Of a stretch of DNA of 64,000 bases, positions 54,364-62,816 are shown in pieces. A program made the position numbers and the translations under genes. Positions within the stretch are counted from its first letter, which is position 1. Every line of letters starts with the position of its first letter. A model generated the notes under the pieces. The model worked only from the letters and a program-made list of their open reading frames with translations, did no database searches and was not told where the DNA came from. Source of the DNA: Deinococcus sp. LM3 (GTDB taxonomy: Bacteria; Deinococcota; Deinococci; Deinococcales; Deinococcaceae); assembly GCF_002017875.1 (NCBI RefSeq), contig NZ_MUFV01000001.1:2320501-2384500 (forward strand), read 5' to 3'.

Positions 54364-55543
54364 ATGGCCATGAAACAAGAACAGCACACTGACGGGGACG
54401 CCTCCATCCTATTCCACCGCATCTTCGACCTCCTGCGAACTGCCCCATGGTCGGATCAGCGACATGCCCGAACGTTCGCCTGGATGGTTGCCGGCCTCCT
54501 CCTGACCTGCATTCCTCACCCAGCCGCGTGGTGCTCCTTTCGTGGTCTCCCGAGCCCGATACGCCCAGAGTCATGAACGACGATTCCTCCGCGCACTGAC
54601 GTCTTCCACCGTCCCCTGGCGCGCGGTCTACCAGCACCTCATGCAGGTCGCACTGCGTGACTGGGGTGATGCCCGCATCACCCTCGCCCTGGACACCACT
54701 CTCCTGTTCAAACGCTGGTGCGTGATCTGCGTCTCCCTCCTCTACCGGGGGCGTGCCGTGCCGCTGTCCTGGCGTGTCATCCGTCATGGCAGTTCTACGG
54801 TGGGGAATCAGGAGATTTACCCTGTGCTGGCCAGTGTCCAGTGTCTGCTCGTTCACCTGCCACAGGTCGAAGAGGTCTGCATCTATGCAGACCGGGGCTT
54901 CCTGGATCACACGTTGATGGACGACTTCACCACCTTCAGATGGCGGTGGATGATGCGCGGCAAGGGTCCCATCCACCTCTTTGATCAGAACGGAGCGTCC
55001 TTGGGGCAATTTCAGTCACAGCTCAGCCAACACGGTCAGTTGGTCGTGCGGCATGGGGTGTACGTCACGGGGCAGAAGTACGGGCCCGTGAACATCGCGG
55101 CAGTGCGGCCCTTTGGGCAGCGTGATCCGTGGTTCATCGTGAGTAATCAGCCCTGCAACAGGCGAACATTTGCGGAGTATCACCAACGTACTCAGGTCGA
55201 GGAATCCTTCCTCGACCTGAAGAGCGGGGCATTCAACCTGGAGGATACACGCCTGGATCAGGCGCACCAACTGGAGAAACTCTGGTGCGTGCTGGGAATG
55301 GCGTACCTGATGGTCTTGAGCGAGGGAACTGCCGTCACGGAGGAGGGGAAACGACGGGAGGTCGATCCACACTGGACACGGGGCTTGAGTTATGCGCAGA
55401 TAGGGTTGCGTGCCATTCGCCAGGCATTGACACGTCGAACGCCAGTCCTGGAGAGGCTGCGCCTCTCCCAGGCCTGTGATCCTGAACCGTCACGTCGTCG
55501 ACGATCGCCATTCGGCTGGAACGTCGTTCAGGGTTTCTCATGA
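54364..55543 (+). pseudogene. IS4-family DDE transposase with internal frameshift
   Basis: The N-terminal part (MAMKQEQHTDGDASILF ... WMVAGLLLTCIPHPAAW) is read from 54364 in one frame. The remainder (VSRARYAQSHERRFLRAL ... end 55543) lies in the +1 frame, the frames overlapping at 54542-54576 near tcctttcgtgg. The catalytic triad is present in the second part: LALDTTLL (D), YADRGFLD (D) and QVEESFLDLKSG (E with the YREK-like context). A single-base change would explain the break; programmed +1 shifting is less likely. The longer part alone lacks the N-terminal DNA-binding region, so it is probably inactive. Confidence 0.85.
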
Positions 55544-55631
55544 TTTATGTCAGGCTCCCAGCGGAGCCCATATGAATTCTCTTCAGGTGTCCCTTGACCG
55601 GGTCATCACAACGCGGCAGGATACTGGCCGC

Positions 55632-56339
55632 ATGAACAGCGACCACACCCCTCAGCCAGCCAGCGCCGATCCAGTCCACCCGGGACCGGCCAGCGCCGGC
55701 CAGCTGAGCGTCTCGCTGGTCACCGTGCGCTTCCTGCGGATGCTGAGCATCACCCTCGAACAGCTCGACGCCGTGCGCGACGCCAACGACCGCGCCGAAT
55801 TCGCCGGTCTGACCGCCCGCGCCGAGAAGCTGGAAGCCGAAACCGACGCCCTGGAACGCGAGATCGAGGACCTGTGCCTGCACGCCTTCGCGGCCGGCCT
55901 GACCGAACAGGAACTCGCCTTCCACCTGATGGTGTTCCGCAGCCTCACCAACCTCGAGCGGGTCGGGGATTACGCATTCACAGTCGCCCGCGACCTCGAG
56001 ACCTTCGCGCCACGCGCCCGCAGCGCCACTTTGCAGGACGTACTGCCGCTCGTGCGGCTGCTCTCGGAGATGCTCGAACGCCTCGCCTTCGCCTTCGCCG
56101 AGCGCGACGCCGCCGCCGCCCGCGACGTCATGCGCCTCGACTACGAACAGGTGGACGCCCTGTACGAGCAGATGCAGCGCGCCAGCCTCACCCGCCTGCT
56201 CGAACGCCCGGAAGACACCAGCGTCGCCCTGACTGCCGGACGCATGGCCCGCAACCTCGAACGCCTCGGGGATCACCTCGTGAACGTTGCCGAACGCCTG
56301 GAACACGTCGTGACCCGCCTGAACAGCGCCCCTACCTGA
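55632..56339 (+). CDS. phoU: PhoU family phosphate regulator
   Basis: 235 aa, two three-helix PhoU bundles: MLSITLEQLDAVRDANDRAEFAGL...EREIEDLCLHAF, FRSLTNLERVGDYAFTVARDLE, and the second set ALTAGRMARNLERLGDHLVNVAERLEHVV. E/D-rich metal motifs are conserved. PhoU represses the Pho regulon through PhoR and the Pst transporter, none of which is nearby. The IS ends 70 bp upstream of the ATG, so its promoter region was touched by the insertion. A GATACT box lies 6 nt before the ATG. Confidence 0.9.
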   Translation: MNSDHTPQPASADPVHPGPASAGQLSVSLVTVRFLRMLSITLEQLDAVRDANDRAEFAGLTARAEKLEAETDALEREIEDLCLHAFAAGLTEQELAFHLMVFRSLTNLERVGDYAFTVARDLETFAPRARSATLQDVLPLVRLLSEMLERLAFAFAERDAAAARDVMRLDYEQVDALYEQMQRASLTRLLERPEDTSVALTAGRMARNLERLGDHLVNVAERLEHVVTRLNSAPT

Positions 56340-56363
56340 ACCGCGCGCCCACCGGCAACGAGA

Positions 56364-56395
56364 CGCGGGGTGCCCTTTATCAGGAGCACCCCGCG
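56364..56395. terminator. Bidirectional hairpin terminator
   Basis: A 10-bp stem cgcggggtgc / gcaccccgcg with a 12-nt loop between convergent phoU and the monooxygenase gene. Confidence 0.75.
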
Positions 56396-56414
56396 CCCTC
56401 ATGGACTGCGGCGA

Positions 56415-57542
56415 TCAGGCGACCGGCGCGACCCGGTCCGTGTGAATGGCGCGCTCCTCGGCCTGACCGCCCCGCAGCAGCGGCATGACCAGTTCCCCGA
56501 AGCGCCGCGCCTCCTCCTCGTGCGGGTACCCGCTGAAGATGAACGAACTGAAGCCCATGTCCTCGTAGCGGCGGATCTTCGCGGCCACCTGCTCCGGGCT
56601 GCCGATCAGGGCGACGCCCACGCCGCTGCGGGCCATGCCGACGCCCGCCCAGAGGCCCGGCTCGACCATCAGGTCCGCGTCCAGCCCCTTCATCATGTCG
56701 ATCTGGCGTTTCTGCCCCACGCCGTCCACGTGCGCGTGACTCGCTACGAACGCTGCGCGCACCTCCGGGTCCACGCGGCTGATCAGGCGCTCGGCGGCCG
56801 CGCGGGCCTCGGCCTCGGTCTCACGGACGATCACGTGCGTCCGCAGCCCGTAGCGCAGCCGGCGCCCGGTCTTCTCTTCCAGCGCCCGCATCTGGTTCAG
56901 GCGCTCGGCAAGCATGTCCTCGCGTTCGCCCCACATCAGGTACACGTCCGCGAGGTCCGCCGCGATCTCCTGCGCCACCGGCGACGCCCCCCCGAAGTAC
57001 AGCGGAATCGGCTGCACGGGCGCAGGGTCCAGCACGGCGTTCTCGAAGGCGTACAGGTCACTGCGGAACGACTGCGGCGGCGGGGCCGTCCACAACTGCC
57101 GCAGGATCTGCATGAACTCCCGCGTGCGCTCGTAGCGTTTGCCGTGATCCTCGTTGTCGCCGTACATGGCGTTCTCGGCGGGGCTGCTGCCCGTCACGAT
57201 GTTCAGCCGCACCCGCCCCGGAAACAGGTTCTGGAGCGTGGCCAGCATCTTGGCGTACATGGCCGGGTGGAACATGCCGGGCCGCACCGCGATCAGCAGC
57301 GCCGGATCGGTCGGCGCGCTGCGCGCCAGGGCCGCCACGGCCGCCGTGTAGTTCTCGTGCTCGCTGTGGTAGTTCGTGGCGGTCAGCAGGCCCGTGAAGC
57401 CCGCCTCGCCCGCCGCGCTGATCAGCGACTGAAGGTACGCCAGCGTGGGCCGGCGCGGCGGCTTGGTTTTCGTGCCGATGAACTCGCCGTCACGGGACAG
57501 TTGCAGGAACCACAGGAATTCGGACTGGGAAGGATTGGTCAT
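56415..57542 (-). CDS. LLM-class flavin monooxygenase, alkanesulfonate monooxygenase (SsuD)-like
   Basis: 375 aa. The F420/FMN luciferase fold is clear: FLWFLQLSRDGEFIG, AYLQSLISAAGEAGFTGLLTATNYHSEHENY, LIAVRPGMFHPAMYAKMLATLQNLFPGRVRLNIVTGSSPAENAMYGD, YFGGASPVAQEIAADLADVYLMWGE, GSPEQVAAKIRRYEDMGFSSFIFSGYPHEEEA. These are SsuD-like features. It oxidises organosulfonates using reduced flavin from a reductase that is not nearby. AGGTGA lies 7 nt before the ATG. The sugar transporter genes upstream on the same strand are separated by about 80 bp. Confidence 0.88.
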   Translation of the reverse strand: MTNPSQSEFLWFLQLSRDGEFIGTKTKPPRRPTLAYLQSLISAAGEAGFTGLLTATNYHSEHENYTAAVAALARSAPTDPALLIAVRPGMFHPAMYAKMLATLQNLFPGRVRLNIVTGSSPAENAMYGDNEDHGKRYERTREFMQILRQLWTAPPPQSFRSDLYAFENAVLDPAPVQPIPLYFGGASPVAQEIAADLADVYLMWGEREDMLAERLNQMRALEEKTGRRLRYGLRTHVIVRETEAEARAAAERLISRVDPEVRAAFVASHAHVDGVGQKRQIDMMKGLDADLMVEPGLWAGVGMARSGVGVALIGSPEQVAAKIRRYEDMGFSSFIFSGYPHEEEARRFGELVMPLLRGGQAEERAIHTDRVAPVA

Positions 57543-57625
57543 AACAGGTCACCTGGGAGGGGAGGGCAGTGGGGTGTGGGTCGTGGACAGTGGGTTGGTT
57601 CCATCAACCATGAACCGTCAACCGT

Positions 57626-58474
57626 CTACGCCTTCACGCCCCCGGCGGTCAGGCCGGACACGAAGCGTTTCTGGAAGATGGCGATCAGCAGCACGAGGGG
57701 CACGGTGGCGACCACGACGGCGGCGGCGATCAGCGGCCAGGGGAACGCGAATTCGCCCTGGTAGAGGGTCACGCCGACGGATACGGTCCGCATGGACAGT
57801 TTGGTGTTGAAGCTCAGGGCCAGCAGGAATTCGTTCCAGGAGTTCACGAACACCAGCAGCGCGGCCGTCACGACGCCCGGCGCGGAGAGTGGCAGGACCA
57901 CGCGGGTCAGGGCGCCCACGCGGGTGGTGCCGTCCACCATGGCGGCCGATTCGAGGTCGCGGGGAATGGCGCTGAAGAACGCCACCAGCGTCAGGATGCC
58001 GATGGGCAGGCTCAGCGCGGCGTAGGGAAGGATCAGGGCGGGGTAGGTGTTCAGGAGTTCCGCGCCGCGCATCAGGCGGAACAGCGGAATCAGGAGGCTC
58101 ACGACCGGGAACATGCTGAACGCCACGACGGCGGTGAGCAGCAGCCCGCGCCCGCGCAGGTTCAGGCGGGCCAGGGCGTACGCGGCGGGCACGGCGGCCG
58201 CGATGCACAGCAGGGTGCTCAGCAGGCTGACGGCCAGCGAGTTGAAGAAGAACTGCGCGAACGGCTGCTCGCTGAACACGCGGGCGTAGTTGCTGAAGTC
58301 CAGTTTCGAGGGGAGGTACTGCACCGGGAACTTCTGGAGTTCGCCTTCGGTTTTCAGGCTGGTCAGCAGCATCCAGATGAACGGGAAGAAGCCGCCCACG
58401 ATCAGCGCGGCCAGCGCGGCGGCGCGGCCCAGGCGCTGGGCAGGGCTCAGGTTCTCGTGCGTGTGTTCTTCCAT
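57626..58474 (-). CDS. Carbohydrate ABC transporter permease, MalG type
   Basis: 282 aa, six hydrophobic helices with the permease EAA loop (LESAAMVDGTTRVGALTRVVLPLSAPGVVTAALLVFVNSWNEFL). The N-terminal helix follows a short cytosolic part (MEEHTHENLSPAQRLGRAA). The start overlaps the stop of the MalF-type gene by one base (TGATG), so the two are coupled. It is the third gene of the binding protein-MalF-MalG operon. Confidence 0.92.
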   Translation of the reverse strand: MEEHTHENLSPAQRLGRAAALAALIVGGFFPFIWMLLTSLKTEGELQKFPVQYLPSKLDFSNYARVFSEQPFAQFFFNSLAVSLLSTLLCIAAAVPAAYALARLNLRGRGLLLTAVVAFSMFPVVSLLIPLFRLMRGAELLNTYPALILPYAALSLPIGILTLVAFFSAIPRDLESAAMVDGTTRVGALTRVVLPLSAPGVVTAALLVFVNSWNEFLLALSFNTKLSMRTVSVGVTLYQGEFAFPWPLIAAAVVVATVPLVLLIAIFQKRFVSGLTAGGVKA

Positions 58475-59394
58475 CAGGAGTTCGCTCCGTCCCGCACGAA
58501 GCGGACGTACACGGCGGTCACGGCCAGACTCAGGGCGAACAGCGCGACGCTGAGGGTCGCGGCGTACCCGAAGTCCAGGAATTCGATGCCCGTGCGGTAG
58601 ATGTACACGCCCAGCGTTTCCAGCAGGCCCTGCGCCGGCGCCTGCTGAATGAAGGTGTAAGGGATGTCGAACACCTGCACGGCGCTGATGGTCCGGAAGA
58701 TGAACGCCACGGCGAGACTGGGGGCCAGCAGCGGCAGGATCACCCGGAAGAAGGTCTGCGTGGGGGTCGCGCCGTCCACCTGCGCCGCCTCGATCATCTC
58801 TTTCGGGATGCCCTGAAGGCCGCCCAGCACGATCAGCGCCACGAAGGAACTGGTCTTCCAGATGATCGTGACGACCATCGCCAGGACGCTGAGGCCCGGC
58901 GTGCTGAGCCACCGCAGCGGCTCGTCGATGATCCCGGCGCGGACCAGCAGGTCGTTGAACACGCCGTACTGCGCGTTGAACAGCCACGCGAAGATCAGGC
59001 CCGTGATGACGGGCGGCATGGCCCACGGCAGCAGCAGCGCCACGCGCGCCAGTCCGCGTGTCCGGCCCGGCAGGTGTGCGGCGAGCGCCATGGGAATGCC
59101 GACCAGGAACGAACCGCCGACGGTCAGCACGCCGAACAGCAGCGTGTTGCGCAGCGCCTGACCGAAACGAGGGTCCTCCAGCATCTGCGCGTACTGCTTG
59201 AGGCCCACGAAGCCCTGGAGCCACGGTTCGGTCAGTTTGTTCAGGTACAGGCTGTCGCGGAAGGTGGTCAGCATCGGGAACAGCAGCACGCCCAGCAGCA
59301 GGGCGGCGGCCGGAAGCAGCAGCAGCGCGGCCAGTTGCGCCTCGCTGGGTTCCCGGCGGGGTCGGCGGGCCGGGGTGGGATTGGGTGTGGTCAT
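58474..59394 (-). CDS. Carbohydrate ABC transporter permease, MalF type
   Basis: 306 aa, six hydrophobic helices; EAA loop IPKEMIEAAQVDGATPTQTFFRVILPLLAPSLAVAFIFRT; the MalF-typical FPMLTTFRDSLY and FVGLKQYAQML regions are near the N terminus. Together with the MalG-type partner it forms the membrane channel. No ATPase gene is adjacent, so a shared MsmX/UgpC-type ATPase is probably used. Confidence 0.93.
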   Translation of the reverse strand: MTTPNPTPARRPRREPSEAQLAALLLLPAAALLLGVLLFPMLTTFRDSLYLNKLTEPWLQGFVGLKQYAQMLEDPRFGQALRNTLLFGVLTVGGSFLVGIPMALAAHLPGRTRGLARVALLLPWAMPPVITGLIFAWLFNAQYGVFNDLLVRAGIIDEPLRWLSTPGLSVLAMVVTIIWKTSSFVALIVLGGLQGIPKEMIEAAQVDGATPTQTFFRVILPLLAPSLAVAFIFRTISAVQVFDIPYTFIQQAPAQGLLETLGVYIYRTGIEFLDFGYAATLSVALFALSLAVTAVYVRFVRDGANS

Positions 59395-59438
59395 GAGGGT
59401 CTCGTCTTTTGGGCGGGGGGCGAGGGTGTCCGGTCGGC

Positions 59439-59490
59439 CCGGCAGGGAGGGGGCGGCGCGCTGTCAACCTGCGCGGCGCCCCCCTGCCGG
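59439..59490 (-). terminator. Large GC hairpin between the binding-protein and permease genes
   Basis: Near-perfect inverted repeat with outer arms ccggcaggg / ccctgccgg and inner ggggcg / cgcccc-type pairing. It sits just downstream of the binding-protein stop. Likely a partial terminator or mRNA stabiliser that lets more binding protein than permease be made. Confidence 0.65.
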
Positions 59491-59504
59491 TGTCCTGACG
59501 GCAC

Positions 59505-60758
59505 TTACTTCAGCAGCGGGGTCAAGTCGCGTTTCATCTCGCTCAGGGCGGCGTCCACGCTCTTGCTGCCGGCAACGGCGGCCGAGACGTTGTTACGGAT
59601 GATCTCGCTGACGCGCGGGTAGTTGGGCGTCACGGGGCGCGGGCGGGCCTTGGTCACGATGGGGTACAGGGCCTTGAAGTGCGGGTTCGCGGCCAGCACG
59701 GCCTTGTCGTTGTACAGGCTCTTGCGCACCGGCAGGTACGCGCCCTTGATGGCCATTTCCTTCTGCACGTCGCTGCTGGCCATGAACTGCAGGAGTTTCA
59801 CGCTGGCGGCCTTGTTCTTGCCGAAGGCGTTCACGCCCCATTCCCAGCCGCCGGTGCAGGTGGCGCTGGCGTTCTTGCCGAAGGCGGGCAGCGCGGCCAC
59901 GCCCACGTCGCCCTTGACCCGGGTGGGCTGGGGGCTGTTGCCCTGGAAGTGCGCCCAGGCGTAACTCCAGTTCAGGCCGAACAGGACGTTCCCGGCCTGG
60001 AACTGCTGGCGGGAGTCGTCGGTTTTCATCTCGGCGCTGGCGGCGGGGGCCAGTTTGGTCTTCACGGCGTTCACCAGGAAGCCCAGGCCCTGTTTGGCGG
60101 CGGGGCTGGTCACGTCGTCCACGCTGCCGCCGCCGGTCCAGGTCATTTCCAGGAAGTTGCAGACGGTCCCCTCGATGGGCGCGCCCTGGAAGTTGAAGCC
60201 CTGGAGGTTGCCCCCCTCGGCTTTCTGGATGCGGGCGGCGGTGGCGGCCAGTTCTTCCCAGCTTCTGGGGACCTTGGCCTTGTGCTTCTCGAGCAGGTCC
60301 TTGCGGTAGTACAGGAACTGCGCGTCCGTGAAGGCGGGCATGGCGTACAGCTTGCCATTCACGGTGGCCGCGCCGATGGGGCCGGGCAGGAAGGCTTTCA
60401 GGTAGGTGTCCTTGCTGGGCAGGTAGGCGTCGAGCGGTTCGGCCCAGCCGGCGGCGGCGAAGGTGGCGGTGCGGACCACGTCGATCAGGAAGATGTCCAG
60501 GGTGCTGTCGCGGGCGGCCAGGACGGTGGTCAGGTACTGGTTCTGGGCCTCGCTGGTGGCGCCGCCAGTCTCGATCTTGATCCTGATGTTGGGGTTCTGT
60601 TTCTGGAAGCGTTCGAACAGCGGCTGGAAGACTTCCGGGCGTTGCTGGCTGCCCATGAACACGGTCAGGGTGGTGGCGGCGCTGGCGCTGCCGGCCAGGG
60701 CGCAGGCGGCCAGGGCGAGGGTCACGGCGAGACGCTTGGGCATGGTAGGTGAACGCAT
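59505..60758 (-). CDS. Extracellular solute-binding protein for sugars (family 1)
   Basis: 417 aa. Signal peptide about 1-27 (MPKRLAVTLALAACALAGSASA after a short MRSPT). The mature part is a type I sugar-binding protein: TTLTVFMGSQQRPEVFQPLFERFQKQNPNIRIKIETGG, YAMPAFTDAQFLYYRKDLLEKH, GNVLFGLNWSYAW, GGWEWGVNAFGKNKAASVKLLQFM. There is no lipobox cysteine, so it may be soluble in the periplasm-like space. GGAGGT five nt before the ATG at 60758 decides the start. First gene of the transporter operon. Confidence 0.92.
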   Translation of the reverse strand: MRSPTMPKRLAVTLALAACALAGSASAATTLTVFMGSQQRPEVFQPLFERFQKQNPNIRIKIETGGATSEAQNQYLTTVLAARDSTLDIFLIDVVRTATFAAAGWAEPLDAYLPSKDTYLKAFLPGPIGAATVNGKLYAMPAFTDAQFLYYRKDLLEKHKAKVPRSWEELAATAARIQKAEGGNLQGFNFQGAPIEGTVCNFLEMTWTGGGSVDDVTSPAAKQGLGFLVNAVKTKLAPAASAEMKTDDSRQQFQAGNVLFGLNWSYAWAHFQGNSPQPTRVKGDVGVAALPAFGKNASATCTGGWEWGVNAFGKNKAASVKLLQFMASSDVQKEMAIKGAYLPVRKSLYNDKAVLAANPHFKALYPIVTKARPRPVTPNYPRVSEIIRNNVSAAVAGSKSVDAALSEMKRDLTPLLK

Positions 60759-60796
60759 GGTGGAACCTCCGGGAGAAGTGAAAACCAGAATAGTGG

Positions 60797-60821
60797 ACCT
60801 GTTTTATCAACAAAGTCCATG
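60797..60821 (-). promoter_or_regulatory. Possible operator upstream of the sugar transporter
   Basis: Imperfect palindrome ggacctgttttatcaacaaagtcc with outer GGAC/GTCC arms and AT-rich centre, unusually AT-rich for this sequence, 40-60 bp before the binding-protein start. It could bind a LacI- or ROK-type regulator; none is adjacent. Confidence 0.4.
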
Positions 60822-60954
60822 CCGGTCCAGTCGCCGCGAGAGGCGACCCTTTGCACGCTGCATGAACTGGCCCTGTCAGCATGGCATGTCAGGTCCCGGT
60901 CGTGCGCAATCTGGCCTATGTCACCGCCCCCGCAGGCGCCGTACACTGACCGGC

Positions 60955-62739
60955 GTGACCACAACCGAGATGCCCCGCTGGCGCACCGACGACCTGTACG
61001 CCGGCCTGAACGACCCGCAACTGGACCGCGACCTGAGCGACCTGACCGGCGACGTGCAGGCCCTGGAAACGCTGTTCGACACCCACGGCGTCCGCGCCGG
61101 GTCGCCCGTCACGCCGACGGGCGTGGACGCCGCGCTGGGAGAACTGAACGCCGTCCTGACCCGCCTGGGCCGCGTGCGCGCCTTCGTGTACGCCTTCGTG
61201 ACCACCGACAGCCGCGACGAGGCGGCGCAGACCCGCATGGCCGCCCTGACCACCCTGAGCCTGCCGCTCGGGCCGCTGAGCGCCCGCCTGACCGCCTGGC
61301 TGGGCGGCCTGGACGACGCGGCCGTCAACGACCTGCTGGAGCACAGCGCCGAGGCCCGCGCGCACGAGCACCGCCTGCGCCGCGCCGCGCAGCTCGCCCG
61401 CCACCAGATGACCCCGCCCGAGGAGGACCTCGCCGCGCGGCTGCACCCCGCCAGCGGCGGCGGCTGGAACAAACTGCACGGCAACGTCTCCAGCACCCTG
61501 GCGGGCGAGTACCGGGGCCAGCGCCTGCCCGTGACCGCCCTGCGCGCCCTCGCCAGCGACCCCGACGCGGGGGTGCGCCAGGACGCCTACCACGCCGAGG
61601 TGGCCGCCTGGAAGACCCAGGAGACCGTCTTCGCCGCCTGCATGAACGGCGTCAAGGGCGAGGAGGGCGCCCTGGCGGCGCGGCGCGGCTTCACCGACCC
61701 GGTCGCCCCCAGCCTCCTGAGCAACGGCATCGACCGCCAGACGCTGGACGCCATGCAGGCCGCCGTCGTGCGCTCCCTGCCGGACTTCCGCCGCTACTTC
61801 CGCGCCAAGGCCCGCCACCTGGGCAAGACGCAACTGGACTGGTGGGACCTGTTCGCCCCGGTCGGCAACAGCGACACCCACTGGGACTACGACGCCGGAG
61901 AGGCGTTCGTGCAGCGCCAGTTCCGCGCGTACAGCCCCGCCCTGGGCGACTTCGCCGCCCGCGCCTTCAGTGAACGCTGGATCGACGCCGGCCCCCGCGA
62001 CGGCAAACGCAGCGGTGCGTTCTGCATGAAATGGCAGGGCCCCGACAGCCGCATCCTGATGAACCACGACCCCAGCCTGGACTCGGTCAGCACCCTGGCG
62101 CACGAACTGGGTCACGCGTACCACAACCTGCAACTCGGCGGCCTGCGCCCCCTCCAGCAGGAGACGCCCATGACCCTCGCCGAGACCGCCAGCATCTTCT
62201 GCGAGACGATCATCCAGAACGCCGCGCTACAGAGCGCGCAGGGCGACGAGCGCCTGTACGTCCTCGAAACGCAACTGATGGGTCACGCGCAGGTCGTCGT
62301 GGACATCCACAGCCGCTTCCTGTTCGAGAAAGCCGTGTTCGAACGCCGCGCGGGGGGCGACCTGAACCCCAGCGACCTGAATACCCTGATGGTCCAAGCC
62401 CAGCGCGACACGTACGGCGACGCCCTGAACACCCCCCACCCGTACATGTGGGCCGTCAAACCCCACTACTACGGCCGGAGCTTCTACAACTACCCCTACA
62501 CCTTCGGCCTGCTGTTCGGCCTGGGCCTGTACGCCCAGTACGAGCAGGCCCGCGCCCAGGGCCAGGAGGCCGACTTCCAGGACCGCTACGACGCCCTGCT
62601 GGCCGCCACCGGACAGGCCACCCCGCTGGCGCTCGCCGCGCGCTTCGGCATCGACCTGCACGCCCCGGACTTCTGGGAAGGCAGTCTGAACGTCATCCGC
62701 CGCCAGATCGACGCCTACGAGGCCACCACGCAGGCGTGA
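60955..62739 (+). CDS. M3 family oligoendopeptidase (PepF-like)
   Basis: 594 aa from GTG (VTTTEMPRWRTDDLYAG). Zinc motif LAHELGHAYHN (HExxH about 382-386) with the downstream ETPMTLAETASIFCETI glutamate region, DLFAPVG and the M3-type SFYNYPYTFGLLFGLGLY end. It cleaves short peptides in the cytoplasm. TACACT is exactly 7 nt before the GTG, so the message is probably leaderless and the GTG is the true start; the long open frame upstream is opposite the binding-protein gene. Confidence 0.92.
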   Translation: MTTTEMPRWRTDDLYAGLNDPQLDRDLSDLTGDVQALETLFDTHGVRAGSPVTPTGVDAALGELNAVLTRLGRVRAFVYAFVTTDSRDEAAQTRMAALTTLSLPLGPLSARLTAWLGGLDDAAVNDLLEHSAEARAHEHRLRRAAQLARHQMTPPEEDLAARLHPASGGGWNKLHGNVSSTLAGEYRGQRLPVTALRALASDPDAGVRQDAYHAEVAAWKTQETVFAACMNGVKGEEGALAARRGFTDPVAPSLLSNGIDRQTLDAMQAAVVRSLPDFRRYFRAKARHLGKTQLDWWDLFAPVGNSDTHWDYDAGEAFVQRQFRAYSPALGDFAARAFSERWIDAGPRDGKRSGAFCMKWQGPDSRILMNHDPSLDSVSTLAHELGHAYHNLQLGGLRPLQQETPMTLAETASIFCETIIQNAALQSAQGDERLYVLETQLMGHAQVVVDIHSRFLFEKAVFERRAGGDLNPSDLNTLMVQAQRDTYGDALNTPHPYMWAVKPHYYGRSFYNYPYTFGLLFGLGLYAQYEQARAQGQEADFQDRYDALLAATGQATPLALAARFGIDLHAPDFWEGSLNVIRRQIDAYEATTQA

Positions 62740-62762
62740 ACAGGCAGGGGTAAACAGGCAGT

Positions 62763-62798
62763 GGGGAGTGGCAGGGCGAATACCCTGGTCCACTCCCC
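62763..62798. terminator. Hairpin terminator between pepF-like and sppA
   Basis: Outer stem ggggagtgg / ccactcccc and inner caggg / ccctg. Shares the GTGGGGAGTGG core with the hairpin after pepA near 4.29 kb. Confidence 0.7.
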
Positions 62799-62816
62799 GT
62801 CCACTATCACCCGGCC

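Larger units (their letters stand above)
54314..55561 (+). mobile_element. IS4-family insertion sequence, 1248 bp
   Basis: Ends are 27-bp imperfect inverted repeats (25/27): left CTGGGAGCCTGACACAAATG..., right the complement of ...TTTATGTCAGGCTCCCAG. Flanked by a 9-bp direct repeat CGGAGCCCA (54305-54313 and 55562-55570). A hairpin gaatgcccc / ggggcattc sits just inside the left end, a common shield against outside transcription. It carries one DDE transposase, here frameshifted. Confidence 0.95.
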
